Positions 27,239 to 36,387 of a stretch of 64,000 nt of DNA are shown here, piece after piece. This DNA comes from Sphingomonas aerolata (GTDB lineage: Bacteria; Pseudomonadota; Alphaproteobacteria; Sphingomonadales; Sphingomonadaceae), in the NCBI RefSeq assembly GCF_003046295.1, contig NZ_PZZN01000003.1, forward strand, positions 186,001 to 250,000, read 5' to 3'. The notes under the pieces are model-generated. The model was not told where the DNA came from. It worked only from the letters and a program-made list of their open reading frames with translations, and did no database searches. Every line of letters starts with the position of its first letter. The first letter of the stretch is position 1. The position numbers and the translations under genes are program-made.

Positions 27239-28303
27239 TCACATCTGCAGCGGATCGGCATAGCCGGTGAGCTCAAGATAGCCGCTGCCGCCCGCCGTGC
27301 GGACCGCACCTTCCCAATAGACCGGCATGCCGCTGCGCCGCGCGTCGAGCTCCTGATCGGCGAACAGCGGATCGAGGCGGAAGCGGCGGACGCCTTCGGG
27401 GAGGCGGACGGTGAGGCGTTGCGTCACGGGGTAGAGCGCCCCCGTGCGCGGCGAACGCCATTGCCGGAGCGGATCGAACCGGACGTCGGCGGGCGCGAAC
27501 CGGACGACGCGGCCATCCGCGCGGCGCAGCGATCCCCCAGCCCAGAGCGGCTTGCCCTCGCGGCCACGTATGCGGAACGCCATCAGCGCCCCCCCGTCAT
27601 CGAGATTGAGCCCGGTCCAGTCCCAGCCGACCGCGCCGCCGCCCAGATAGTCGGAGGACCATTCCCGGTCGAGCCACGCCTGTCCGGTGACGCGTTGCGG
27701 TGCGCCGTGCCGCACCAGCTGCCCCGCCACCGCGAGATGCGGGATCGAGTAGTAATAGCTCGCCTGTTCGGGCCGCGGACCCTTCTGGCTGTAACCGGCC
27801 TTGCCCTGCAGCAGGGGCGGCTGGCGCGGTGTCAGTGTCAGCGTCAGCGCGAAATCGCCGGTGGTGACGGTGGTCGTGAACCGGCCGTCGGGTCGCCTGC
27901 GGATATGCCAGTCTTTGAGCGTGACGTCGGTATCGCCGATGCGCGCCTGGGCCAGGCCGAACCCCGCTCGCGCCGCCCGCTCCCCGTGCAGCAGATGGCC
28001 GAGCTTCGGGTCGGAGAGGGCCGCATGCGCGAACAGGATTTGCTTGGGGGCGAAGCGGCTGGGGTTCGCCGCGTCGGTGCCCGGGGTGGTCCGGAAGAAG
28101 GTGATCTGGAACCCGAGGTCGCGACCGTCCTGCGTCTTCAGCAGACCGGTGACATACCACCATTCGGTGCGGAAGGCCGGATGCGCACCGTGTTCGCGCG
28201 GAAAGGTGAAGGAGGCGCCCGGACGGACGACGGGATAGCCGGTCGCGGCCGGCGTCGCGGCGGTCAGCGCCAGCGCTGCGAACGTCAACACGGGGCGCAT
28301 CAC
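27239..28303 (-). CDS. AttH-like/CrtC-family lipocalin-type secreted protein
   Basis: The 354-residue protein has a signal peptide (ALALTAATPAATGYP). It carries the two-lobed lipocalin-like fold shared by AttH and hydroxyneurosporene synthase (CrtC): HPAFRTEWWYVTGLL, GFQITFFRTT, YYSIPHLAVAG, GQAWLDREWSSDYL and GWDWTGLNL. It overlaps the FtsX-type permease gene by 4 bases. In other bacteria AttH-like proteins are encoded with AttEFG-type ABC exporters. A role as periplasmic acceptor or carrier of a lipophilic substrate is inferred from that. Carotenoid hydratase activity is an alternative, but no carotenoid gene is near. Confidence 0.82.
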   Translation of the reverse strand: MMRPVLTFAALALTAATPAATGYPVVRPGASFTFPREHGAHPAFRTEWWYVTGLLKTQDGRDLGFQITFFRTTPGTDAANPSRFAPKQILFAHAALSDPKLGHLLHGERAARAGFGLAQARIGDTDVTLKDWHIRRRPDGRFTTTVTTGDFALTLTLTPRQPPLLQGKAGYSQKGPRPEQASYYYSIPHLAVAGQLVRHGAPQRVTGQAWLDREWSSDYLGGGAVGWDWTGLNLDDGGALMAFRIRGREGKPLWAGGSLRRADGRVVRFAPADVRFDPLRQWRSPRTGALYPVTQRLTVRLPEGVRRFRLDPLFADQELDARRSGMPVYWEGAVRTAGGSGYLELTGYADPLQM

Positions 28304-30810
28304 CAGTCCTCCCTGACCATGCGGACCGCATCGGCGGCGATCGCGCGCCGGCCGGCAAGCACCGCGGTACCCGCCGCCGCAACGATCAGCGCAAGCGCGA
28401 CTTCGCCGACGCTACCCCAGGGTATGCGCGTTGCCATGGTCCAGTTGAACGACTGCGGATTGATCACATGGACAAGCACCTGCGCCATCACTCCGCCGAG
28501 CGTGATCCCGGCGATGCCACCGACGAGCCCGAGCAACGCCCCCTCGGTCGCCAACATCGTGACGATCTGCCGCTTTGCGACGCCGATATGGCGGAGCATG
28601 CCGAATTCGCGCGTGCGGGCGATCGTCTGCGCGGACATCGTGGCGGCGACGCCGGCCAGCCCGACGAGGATCGCGACCCCCTCGAGCAGATAGGTGACGG
28701 CGAAACTGCGATCGAAGAGTTCGAGGGCATAGCGGCGCAGCGTGGCCGGGCGCGCGATCGCGACGAGGCCGGCGAGCGCCGGGGGCGCCGCCGCGGTCAG
28801 CGCGCGTTCGACGGTGCGGGGATCCGCGCCGCGGGCGAGCGTGATGGCCGCCTCGGTCCGCGTGCGGTCGCCGGTGGCGCGCGTATAGTCGGTGTCGCGG
28901 ACGATGATCGCGCCCTGCTGGCGGGCATAGTCGCGCCAGATCCCTGCGACGACGTACCGGCCGGCGATCGGCAGCGTGACGCTGTCGCCGACCGTCCAGC
29001 CATAGAGCCGCGCGGCGGGCTCCGAGATCCAGATCGGAGCGGTGCCGGCGGGGCGGGCGCGTCCGCTTTCGAGCAGCACGAGGCTGGGGTCGGGGCCATC
29101 GGTCACAACCGGGCGTGCGATCAGCGAGACGGGCGGCCGGTCCGGCGCGAGCGTCAACGGGATCTGCCGGCTATACGCGATCGCTGTGATGCCGGGCACT
29201 GTGCGCAACCGAGCCTGCGCCGCGGGATCGAGCCCGGCGCCACCCTCGACCCGAAGATAGAGATCGTCCGAGAGGACCTGACCCAGCCATTCGTCGACCG
29301 CGCCGCGAAAGCTGGTGACCATCACCGCCATCGCAATCATCAGCGCGGTGCTCGCGACGATCCCGCACAGCGCGGTGGCGGCCTGGGCGGGGGCACCGTG
29401 GAGGTGGCGGATCGCGAGGTCGACGGGGACGGACCGCCCGGCACCGCGGCTGAGCGGCGCGAGCAGCGTGCGCGCGAGCCAGGGCATGCCGGCGATGCCG
29501 CCTGCCAGAATCAGCGCCATGCTCGAAAACCCGAACAGCGGCAGGCCGCCGATCGCCGGGAGCAGCGCCGCGCCGCCACCGAGCAGCATCAGGATGGCGG
29601 CGGGGCGGACGGGCATGGGGGTCCGGGGGTCGATGACGTCGCCGGCGTTGCGCAGTGCCGCGGCGGGGGGGGCACGCGCCGCGATCCGCGCCGGCAGGAC
29701 GCTGCCCGCGACCGCAGCCAGCAGGCCGAGCGCGAAGAATCCGATCGCGGCCGCGGGCGCGAAGGTCAGCCGGACGCGGCCATCGGCGAAATAGCCTGCG
29801 CCAAGGTCCGCGCCGAACCGGGCGAGCGCGGCATAGGCCAGCGCATAGCCGAGCAGCAGCCCGAGCGTGGCGCCGATCACGCCGATCGCCAGCCCCTCCA
29901 GCGCGACGGTCGCGACGATCCCGTTGCGCGGCAGGCCCAGCGTGCGGACGAGCGCAAAGGCCCGCAACCGGCGGGCCACCGACAGCGACTGCGCGGAAAA
30001 GACGAGGAACCCGCCGGTCAGCAATGCGACCAGCGCGAGCATGTCAAGATTGACGCGGTACGCGCGGGACAGCGCGTCGCTGCGCGTCGCATCGCTGGCG
30101 TCGCTGCCGATCGTCGCATCGCGCGGGAGGATGGTGGCAAGGCGTGGAGGGGCGGCGCCGTCCTGCTGCTTCACGTCGATCCGGTCGAGGCGGCCGAGCC
30201 GGTCGAAGCGCCACTGCGCCGCGGCAATGTCGATCACGCCGATCGCCTCGCCCTCGGCCACTCCCGGCAACCGGCCGGCGACGCGCATCGTCGCGGTGCG
30301 CCCGTTTGCGGTGACGACGAGCATCGCGCCGGGACGGGCATTCACGTTGCGCATCGCCGCGGCGGACAGATAGAGCGCGGCGTCGTCGAACGCCGCGTCG
30401 CCCCGCCGGTCGATCCCGGCGGGGGCGACACCGACCAGCGACGGCGTGACCTGTGCCGCACGGATCACGTCGAGGCCGAGCAGGGTGACGGGCCGCCTCC
30501 CGATCGTCGCGCGCAGGATGACGACCGGGCTTGCGTCCGCGACGCCGGCTGCGGTCGCAACCCTGGGATAGAGCGCTTCGTCGAAGCCGAGCGGGCTGGT
30601 CGCGTTGACCTGAAGGTCCGCGCTACCCTTGACGGTGCGCAATGCGCCTTCGAACGACGACAGCGCCGATCCGTTGACGAGGTGGACCGCGAAGCCGAGG
30701 GCGACACCGATGGCGATCGCGATCGCGGTGAGGGCGAGCCGCGCGGGATGGGCGCGCCACTCGCCACCGATCATCCAGCCCAGCGCGAGCCGCGCCGACA
30801 GGATGCTCAT
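28300..30810 (-). CDS. FtsX-type ABC transporter permease (two FtsX domains)
   Basis: The 836-residue membrane protein has an N-terminal transmembrane helix and a MacB-like periplasmic domain. A three-helix FtsX block (about residues 255-390), further helices near 400-460, a second periplasmic domain and a final FtsX block follow (FGMLRHIGVAKRQIVTMLATEGALLG near residues 745-770). This is the DevC/AttF-AttG or LolC/E-like pattern in a single long chain. It overlaps both its ATPase and the AttH-like gene by 4 bases, so the three form one exporter operon. Substrate is unknown; lipid or lipoprotein handling is inferred. Confidence 0.87.
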   Translation of the reverse strand: MSILSARLALGWMIGGEWRAHPARLALTAIAIAIGVALGFAVHLVNGSALSSFEGALRTVKGSADLQVNATSPLGFDEALYPRVATAAGVADASPVVILRATIGRRPVTLLGLDVIRAAQVTPSLVGVAPAGIDRRGDAAFDDAALYLSAAAMRNVNARPGAMLVVTANGRTATMRVAGRLPGVAEGEAIGVIDIAAAQWRFDRLGRLDRIDVKQQDGAAPPRLATILPRDATIGSDASDATRSDALSRAYRVNLDMLALVALLTGGFLVFSAQSLSVARRLRAFALVRTLGLPRNGIVATVALEGLAIGVIGATLGLLLGYALAYAALARFGADLGAGYFADGRVRLTFAPAAAIGFFALGLLAAVAGSVLPARIAARAPPAAALRNAGDVIDPRTPMPVRPAAILMLLGGGAALLPAIGGLPLFGFSSMALILAGGIAGMPWLARTLLAPLSRGAGRSVPVDLAIRHLHGAPAQAATALCGIVASTALMIAMAVMVTSFRGAVDEWLGQVLSDDLYLRVEGGAGLDPAAQARLRTVPGITAIAYSRQIPLTLAPDRPPVSLIARPVVTDGPDPSLVLLESGRARPAGTAPIWISEPAARLYGWTVGDSVTLPIAGRYVVAGIWRDYARQQGAIIVRDTDYTRATGDRTRTEAAITLARGADPRTVERALTAAAPPALAGLVAIARPATLRRYALELFDRSFAVTYLLEGVAILVGLAGVAATMSAQTIARTREFGMLRHIGVAKRQIVTMLATEGALLGLVGGIAGITLGGVMAQVLVHVINPQSFNWTMATRIPWGSVGEVALALIVAAAGTAVLAGRRAIAADAVRMVREDW

Positions 30811-31484
30811 CGCGCGCGTTCCAGCCCGCTTGCGGTCAGCGTCAGAACATCGTCGGCGATCGCGGCGGCCGCCGCCGAATGGGTGACGATGATCGCGGCG
30901 ACGCCCTGTTCGCGAACCGCGTCGGAAAACAGCGTCAGGATCTTCGCGGCGGTGTCGGGGTCGAGATTGCCCGTTGGCTCGTCCGCGAGGATCAGCGCGG
31001 GGCGGTGGACGAGCGCGCGGGCGATCGCGACGCGCTGCAATTCGCCGCCCGAAAGATCGCGGGCATAGCCGTCGCCGCGGGTGCCGAGCCCGACCCGCGC
31101 GAGCATCGCCTGCGCCTGGTCCGCGATCGCGCGGCGGTCGTTAGACACCAGCGCGAGCGGGAGCGCGACGTTCTGGCGAAGGGTCAGATAGGGCAGGACA
31201 TGAAAGGCTTGGAACACGAACCCGATCCGCGTCGCGCGCAGCCGGGTCAGCGCGGCCTCGTCGAGTGTGTCGAGGATCGTGTCCTCGATCGCGACATGCC
31301 CCGCATCGGGCGCATCGAGCCCGGCGAGGATGTTAAGGAGCGTCGATTTGCCGACGCCGCTTTCGCCGACGATCGCGATAAGCTGGCCGGCACGCGCGGT
31401 CAGGTCGAGCCCGCGGAAGAGCTGGCGGCCGCCGGGGACCGACTTTTCGAGCGCGGTGACGCGGAGCAGGGCGCGGTCTTGCAT
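30807..31484 (-). CDS. LolD/MacB-type ABC transporter ATPase
   Basis: The 225-residue ATPase has Walker A VGESGVGKSTLLN, the signature LSGGELQRVAIARAL, Walker B LILADEPTGNLD and VTHSAAAAAIAD. FVFQAFHVLPYLT is the LolD-type Q-loop. The ATG at 31484 is preferred to longer upstream frames, which would run through the intergenic inverted repeat. It is the first gene of the operon with the FtsX permease and the AttH-like protein. Confidence 0.9.
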   Translation of the reverse strand: MQDRALLRVTALEKSVPGGRQLFRGLDLTARAGQLIAIVGESGVGKSTLLNILAGLDAPDAGHVAIEDTILDTLDEAALTRLRATRIGFVFQAFHVLPYLTLRQNVALPLALVSNDRRAIADQAQAMLARVGLGTRGDGYARDLSGGELQRVAIARALVHRPALILADEPTGNLDPDTAAKILTLFSDAVREQGVAAIIVTHSAAAAAIADDVLTLTASGLERAR

Positions 31485-31636
31485 GGGGGGCTCATGCCAC
31501 GGTGCGCGGCCGGGGGACAGCGCGGCGGTGTTGCCATGGGTTGTTTTGGGGGCGGGTTTTTGTGGGGGTGTGGCTGCGAAGGGGTGAGCTTTGGGTTGGC
31601 CGATACCGCGTGCTCCCGCGGCGCCCTCAATAGCGC

Positions 31637-31737
31637 CTCCCCGGCGAAGGCCGGGGTCCAGTTGGAGAGGTGGGAGTAACGAAGGGCGACGCCTGCCATG
31701 ACCGTCCCCCAACTGGGCCCCGGCCTTCGCCGGGGAG
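31637..31737. repeat. REP-like inverted repeat in a gene-free stretch
   Basis: A 29-base arm at 31637-31665 (starting CTCCCCGGCGAAGG) is repeated in inverted orientation at 31709-31737 with one mismatch, separated by 43 bases. Each arm itself contains the palindrome CCCCGGC-GAAG-GCCGGGG. It lies in the gene-free stretch 31485-31881 between the ABC ATPase and aceA. The layout is that of extragenic palindromic (REP/BIME) elements. The rest of that stretch shows only GC-rich small hairpins. Confidence 0.8.
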
Positions 31738-31854
31738 GTGTCTTTGGGTAGGCATGCGCGTCTTTACTGACGTTGGAACAGGCCAGCGCCGCGGCAAGGC
31801 CGCGGCGTCGGACGGGGCTTTTGGCCCCGCCGGCCGGGCCTGACGCTGGTCCGC

Positions 31855-31874
31855 GCCGGAGCTTGCGCTCCGGC
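31855..31874 (-). terminator. Hairpin after aceA
   Basis: GCCGGAGC and GCTCCGGC form a perfect 8-bp stem around TTGC, eight bases beyond the aceA stop. No clear U-tract follows, so termination is probable rather than certain. Confidence 0.5.
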
Positions 31875-31881
31875 TTGGGCG

Positions 31882-33477
31882 TCAGGCCGCGAACTGGTTC
31901 ATCGTGTTGTGGACGCCGCCGGCCTTCAGCGCCGCCTCGCCCGCGAAATACTCCTTGTGATCGTCGCCTAGGTCGGAGCCCGACATGTTCTGGTGCTTCA
32001 CGCAGGCGATACCCTCGCGGATTTCCTTGCGCTGGACGCCCTTCACATAGCCGAGCATCCCTGCATCGCCGAAATACTCCTTGGCGAGATTGTCGGTCGA
32101 GAGCGCCGCGGTGTGATAGGTCGGCAGCGTGATCAGGTGATGGAAGATACCGGCGCGCTTTGCCGAATCCGCCTGGAAGGTGCGGATGCGCTCGTCCGCC
32201 TCGTCGCCAAGCGGCGTGCCGTCATAGTCGACGCTCATCAGGCGCGTCCGGTCATAGGCCGACACGTCGCGACCCGCTTCGGTCCACGCATCAAACACCT
32301 GCTGGCGGAAGTTCAGCGTCCAGTTGAAGCTGGGTGAGTTGTTGTAGACGAGCTTCGCATTTGGCACGACCTCGCGGATGCGGTCGACCATGCCCGCAAT
32401 CTGTTCGATGTGCGGCTTCTCGGTCTCGATCCAGAGCAGGTCGGCGCCGTTCTGCAGGCTTGCGATACAGTCCATCACGCAGCGATCCTCGCCGCTGCCG
32501 GCGCGGAACTGGAACAGGTTGGAGGGCAGGCGCTTCGGGCGGAGCAGCTTGCCGTCGCGGTTGAGGATGACGTCGCCATTGTGCGCGGTCGCGGGGTCGA
32601 TCTCCTCGCAGTCCAGATAGGAGTTATACTGGTCACCGAGATCGCCGGGCGTCTTGCTGACCGCGATCTGCTTGGTGAGGCCAGCACCGAGCGAGTCGGT
32701 GCGCGTGACGATGATGCCGTCCTCGACGCCGAGCTCGAGGAAGGCGTAGCGGCAAGCACGGACCTTGGCGAGAAAGTCCTCGTGCGGAACAGTGACCTTG
32801 CCGTCCTGATGCCCGCACTGCTTCTCGTCGCTGACCTGGTTCTCGATCTGGAGCGCGCAGGCGCCCGCTTCGATCATCTTGCGCGCGAGCAGGTATGTCG
32901 CCTCGGCATTGCCGAAGCCCGCGTCGATATCGGCGATGACGGGGACGACGTGCGTCTGGTGGTTCTCGATCGCGTTGAGCAGGCGCTTCTCCTCGATCGC
33001 GTTGCCCGCCGCGCGTGCCGTATCGACGTCGCGGAACAGCATGCCGAGCTCGCGCGCATCGGCTTGGCGCAGGAAGGTGTAAAGTTCCTCTATCAGCGCA
33101 GGGACGCTCGTCTTCTCGTGCATCGACTGGTCGGGAAGGGGGCCGAATTCGCTGCGGAGCGCGGCGACCATCCAGCCCGAGAGGTATAGGTAGCGCCGGT
33201 CCGTCGTGCCGAAATGCTTCTTGATGCTGATCATCTTCTGCTGCGCGATGAATCCGTGCCAGCAGCCGAGCGATTGCGTGTAGTTTGATGGATCGGCGTC
33301 ATAGGCGGCCATGTCGCGGCGCATGATCCCCGCGGTGTAGCGGGCGATGTCGAGACCCGAGCGAAAGCGATTCTGCGAGCGCATCCGGGCAACCGATTCG
33401 GCGGAAATTCCGTCCCAGGTGCCGTTCCGCGCGGCAATCAGCTGGTCGATCTGAGTAAGGTCGGTCTGGAAGGTCAT
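31882..33477 (-). CDS. aceA: Isocitrate lyase (531-aa type)
   Basis: Starting at 33477, with GAGGAT upstream, the protein has 531 residues, the length of the Pseudomonas-type isocitrate lyase with an extra segment. The active-site loop is KQCGH with Cys221, close to the usual KKCGH. VIADIDAGFG and VIWIE-like LLWIETEKP are metal and substrate-binding blocks, and YNNSPSFNW is the glyoxylate/succinate loop. It splits isocitrate to glyoxylate and succinate in the glyoxylate shunt, needed for growth on acetate or fatty acids. No malate synthase is in the window. Linkage to the acetate module 5-15 kb away is suggestive only. Confidence 0.96.
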   Translation of the reverse strand: MTFQTDLTQIDQLIAARNGTWDGISAESVARMRSQNRFRSGLDIARYTAGIMRRDMAAYDADPSNYTQSLGCWHGFIAQQKMISIKKHFGTTDRRYLYLSGWMVAALRSEFGPLPDQSMHEKTSVPALIEELYTFLRQADARELGMLFRDVDTARAAGNAIEEKRLLNAIENHQTHVVPVIADIDAGFGNAEATYLLARKMIEAGACALQIENQVSDEKQCGHQDGKVTVPHEDFLAKVRACRYAFLELGVEDGIIVTRTDSLGAGLTKQIAVSKTPGDLGDQYNSYLDCEEIDPATAHNGDVILNRDGKLLRPKRLPSNLFQFRAGSGEDRCVMDCIASLQNGADLLWIETEKPHIEQIAGMVDRIREVVPNAKLVYNNSPSFNWTLNFRQQVFDAWTEAGRDVSAYDRTRLMSVDYDGTPLGDEADERIRTFQADSAKRAGIFHHLITLPTYHTAALSTDNLAKEYFGDAGMLGYVKGVQRKEIREGIACVKHQNMSGSDLGDDHKEYFAGEAALKAGGVHNTMNQFAA

Positions 33478-33554
33478 GCTGCATCCTCGTTCCGCGTTTG
33501 ATGACGGATCGGTACACAACATGACAACGAATCGCCTGGGGCTAGGGGGCAGCT

Positions 33555-33613
33555 ACAGCGTCGCGCTGTCAAACTGCTGCGCGTGCCTGAGTCTTCTTGT
33601 CACGTTTGTGACA
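33555..33613. promoter_or_regulatory. Two palindromes between the DAACS symporter and aceA
   Basis: ACAGCG-TCG-CGCTGT (33555-33569) and TGTCAC-GTTT-GTGACA (33598-33613) are perfect inverted repeats in the 144-base gap, 80 to 135 bases upstream of the aceA start. They could be operators for aceA, or the second could be a hairpin ending the symporter transcript nine bases after its stop. Both readings are inference. Confidence 0.4.
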
Positions 33614-33621
33614 GCGCGCAG

Positions 33622-34914
33622 TTATGCCGTGGCGGCCTGCGCCGTCCCGGCGTCTTGCAGTGCCGGATCGAGCAAGCCCTGCCGCTTGGCGACGATCGTC
33701 GGGACGAGCGCCTGCCCGGCGACGTTGACCGCGGTGCGGCCCATGTCGAGGATCGGGTCGATCGCGAGCAGCAGGCCTGCGCCCTCGAGCGGGAGGCCGA
33801 GCGTCGACAGCGTGAGCGTCAGCATGACGACCGCGCCGGTCAGCCCTGCGGTGGCGGAGGACCCTAGCACCGACACGAGCACGATCAGCACATAGTCGGC
33901 GGCATGCAGCGGGATGCCGTAATATTGCGCGACGAAGATCGCCGAGACCGCGGGGTAGATAGCGGCGCACCCGTCCATCTTGGTCGTGGCGGCGAGCGGC
34001 ACGGCGAAGGCGGCATAGGTACGTGGGACGCCGAGGCCGCGTTCGACGACATCCTCGGTCACCGGCAGCGCGGCGATCGACGAGCGCGACACGAAGCCGA
34101 GCTGGATCGCGGGCCAGGCGGCGGCGAAGAACCGCCGCGGGCTGAGCCCGTTGGCGAGCAGGAGCAGCGGGTAGACCACGAACAGTACGATCGCGAGCCC
34201 GGCATAGACCGCGATGCTGAACGCGCCGAGCGCCGAGAGCGACTGCCAGCCATAGCGCACGATCGCGTTGCCGAGCAGCGCCCCCGTACCGATCGGCGTC
34301 AACCGTATGACCCAGCGCAGGATGCGGCGGAAAAGCGCAAGCGCCGATGCATTGAAGGCGAGGAACGGCGCGCCCGCATCGCCGATCCGGACCGCGGCAA
34401 TCCCGATCGTGATCGCGATGACGATGATCTGCAGGACGTTGAACGACAGCGCGGTCCGCGCGGTGTCGTCGGTCAGCTTGGTCGACGCCTCGAGCCCGAG
34501 GATATTCGCAGGGACGAGCCCGCGCAGGAAGTCGAGCCACGACCCGGCGGTCGTCGGCGCGACCGCGCTGGCGGCACTGACCCCCGCGGTCACGCCGGGC
34601 TGGATTACCAGCGCGAGGACGATGCCGATCGACACCGCGATCAGCGCGGTGATCGCGAACCAGGCGAGCGTGCTGATGACCAGCCGGCGCGCATTGTCGA
34701 GATCGCGCAGCGCGGCGATCGACGCGATGATCGCGGTGAAGACGAGCGGGACGACAAGAGTTTTCAGCAACTGAACGAAGATCTCGCCGACGATGCGCAG
34801 CGTTTCCGCCAGGCCAGATCCCGCGCCGGTCCCGCGCGCGACGAAGCCGAGCGCGAGCCCGGCGATCATCCCGATCAGAACCTGTAATCCGAACGATCGC
34901 CGTAATGTCTGCAT
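33622..34914 (-). CDS. DAACS-family dicarboxylate/amino acid:cation symporter
   Basis: The 430-residue inner-membrane protein has about eight transmembrane segments and two re-entrant hairpins. The family signatures are GFVSRSSIAALPV (serine-rich hairpin 1), PLAATTKMDGCAAIYP (TM7, where the GltP family has NMDGT) and LGSSATAGLTGAVV, with AIDPILDMGRTAVNVAGQAL at TM8. MDGC replaces the usual MDGT. It takes up C4-dicarboxylates, glutamate or a related anion with H+ or Na+. The neighbouring isocitrate lyase gene favours a C4-dicarboxylate, but the substrate cannot be read from sequence. Confidence 0.88.
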   Translation of the reverse strand: MQTLRRSFGLQVLIGMIAGLALGFVARGTGAGSGLAETLRIVGEIFVQLLKTLVVPLVFTAIIASIAALRDLDNARRLVISTLAWFAITALIAVSIGIVLALVIQPGVTAGVSAASAVAPTTAGSWLDFLRGLVPANILGLEASTKLTDDTARTALSFNVLQIIVIAITIGIAAVRIGDAGAPFLAFNASALALFRRILRWVIRLTPIGTGALLGNAIVRYGWQSLSALGAFSIAVYAGLAIVLFVVYPLLLLANGLSPRRFFAAAWPAIQLGFVSRSSIAALPVTEDVVERGLGVPRTYAAFAVPLAATTKMDGCAAIYPAVSAIFVAQYYGIPLHAADYVLIVLVSVLGSSATAGLTGAVVMLTLTLSTLGLPLEGAGLLLAIDPILDMGRTAVNVAGQALVPTIVAKRQGLLDPALQDAGTAQAATA

Positions 34915-35024
34915 GGCCGCTGTCCCGTATGAACCGGACGAAATACAGCTTCTGCATGGTGCGGTGCAACGAAGACGCTGTCCGTGCCGGGATAGCCGAG
35001 CTTGTCGGTCGCGCGGCGCGCCAA

Positions 35025-35252
35025 TCAGCGGATGATCGGGAATTCCTCGCGAAACCGGTCGACGAGCGTCTCGATCCGGTCGATGTCCTCAGCGCTGCCC
35101 GAGGGCGTGACCGACCAGTTGCAATGCGCGTGCGTGTCGGTCGAATAGACCCGGACCTCGCCGACCGCCATGCGCCAGCGACGCCGGTCGCCGAGATGGT
35201 CGCGGGTCAGCACGGTCACGAGCCGATCGCGCAATTCGCTGGCGGTCAGCAT
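35025..35252 (-). CDS. Small conserved hypothetical protein (75 aa)
   Basis: I do not recognise a named family. The ATG at 35252 gives MLTASELRDRLVTVL. The sequence is soluble, with an Arg-rich middle (DRRRWRMAVGEVRVYST), HAHCNW and an acidic helix ending in FREEFPII. Codon use matches the neighbours, and the 5' extension to 35849 overlaps the antisense of the hydrolase and was rejected. It is probably a real small protein, as compact coding sequence fits between two genes, but without homology it stays moderate. Confidence 0.55.
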   Translation of the reverse strand: MLTASELRDRLVTVLTRDHLGDRRRWRMAVGEVRVYSTDTHAHCNWSVTPSGSAEDIDRIETLVDRFREEFPIIR

Positions 35253-35346
35253 CGGGGTCCGAAACGGGTCATTGGGCAGGGCATGTGGAGCAGCATGGGG
35301 CCGGCGATACCGCGCCCGTCGCGATGTGGCACCCCCCAAAGGGCGA

Positions 35347-36327
35347 TCAGGTCGGATCGCTTTCCTCGGAAATCGAAACGACCGGCAGCGGGGCGCCCCC
35401 GCCAAGGACCGGGCCGGCATGTGCCGAACCGATATGAATGCGGACACCCGACGCCAGATGCACGCGTGGTGTTGCGGCGGAGGACTCAGATGGTGCCGAC
35501 ATCGCAGTCTCCACCCCCGGCATGGTCCGGCCGCGATGGACGGTGACGCCGGATCCCGCCGTACCGGGTTCGGTAGAGGTGGACGGGGACGCGGCGAGGA
35601 TCGTATCGGGCGCCGCAACGCGGGTCGGTTCGACGCCCGCATAGGTCTGGCGGAAGCTGAGCGCGCGCTCCATCGCGCCGCGCCAGCGATAGAAGATGTG
35701 CGCACCGACTGCGCCGACCCGGCTGAGGCTTGGCGCCCACCAGGGCAGGATCGAAGCGGCGTGGTAGGAGGTCGACGCGCCGACCGGGGCGAAGACGCTG
35801 CCGTCGAACGCGGCGCGCGCGACCGATGCGGCCCTTGCCCAGGCGGCACCGTCGCGGGGGTGGTTCATCGAACCGTCGCAGGTGAAGCTGAACTGGCAGC
35901 CGGTGCGCCGGGTCGACCCCTGATAGACGACCCCGCAGACGCTGTGCGGAAAGGCGCGATCGCGCACGCGGTTGAGCACCACCTGTGCGACCGCGCGCTG
36001 GCCATCGGTCGGTTCGGAGCGTGCCTCATAATAGACCGCGGCGGTCAGGCAGGCGATGGCGCGCTGGCGGTCGTCGTCACTTTGCGCGGCGCCGAGAAAA
36101 GCGGGCGCGGCGGCGAGGGTGCGCGGGGTGTCGTCGGTCGAGGCGGCAAAGGCGCGGTCGAGCGGTTCGGCGGGCGCCTCGAGCGCGAGCCCGGCGAGCA
36201 GGCTACGCGCTTCTGCTGCGTCGCGGACCGGGACGCCAGCCGTCGGTGCAGCCACGCGCGTCGACGGGGGAACGCACGAGGTGCTGGCGGCGATCGCCGC
36301 GAAACCGAGCACTGTTCTCTTGAGCAT
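35347..36327 (-). CDS. SleB-type cell wall hydrolase, exported
   Basis: The 326-residue protein starts at MLKRTVLGFAAIAAS, a signal sequence ending near a Cys (ASTSCVPP) that lacks a good lipobox. The Hydrolase_2 (SleB/CwlJ) domain at about residues 95-210 has CLTAAVYYEARSEP with the catalytic-type Glu, QRAVAQVVLNRV, VCGVVYQGS, CQFSFTCDG and FYRWRG. It likely cleaves peptidoglycan glycan strands as a lytic transglycosylase-like enzyme in the periplasm. The C-terminal third is Pro/Ser/Ala-rich without a domain I recognise. Standalone gene. Confidence 0.85.
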   Translation of the reverse strand: MLKRTVLGFAAIAASTSCVPPSTRVAAPTAGVPVRDAAEARSLLAGLALEAPAEPLDRAFAASTDDTPRTLAAAPAFLGAAQSDDDRQRAIACLTAAVYYEARSEPTDGQRAVAQVVLNRVRDRAFPHSVCGVVYQGSTRRTGCQFSFTCDGSMNHPRDGAAWARAASVARAAFDGSVFAPVGASTSYHAASILPWWAPSLSRVGAVGAHIFYRWRGAMERALSFRQTYAGVEPTRVAAPDTILAASPSTSTEPGTAGSGVTVHRGRTMPGVETAMSAPSESSAATPRVHLASGVRIHIGSAHAGPVLGGGAPLPVVSISEESDPT

Positions 36328-36387
36328 AAGGTAGGTCGCGCGTCGTGACTGGAAGCCTGCGCGTACCACCCGGATGTTAGATAGTGG

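Noticed and set aside
28468..31068. Long + strand frame of 866 codons opposite the FtsX permease
   Set aside because: Antisense shadow with extreme Arg/Asp bias. The opposite strand encodes a normal membrane protein.
33569..34969. Alternative minus-strand frame of 466 codons over the DAACS symporter
   Set aside because: Arg/Ala-rich out-of-frame shadow. The 430-residue frame shows the symporter motifs.
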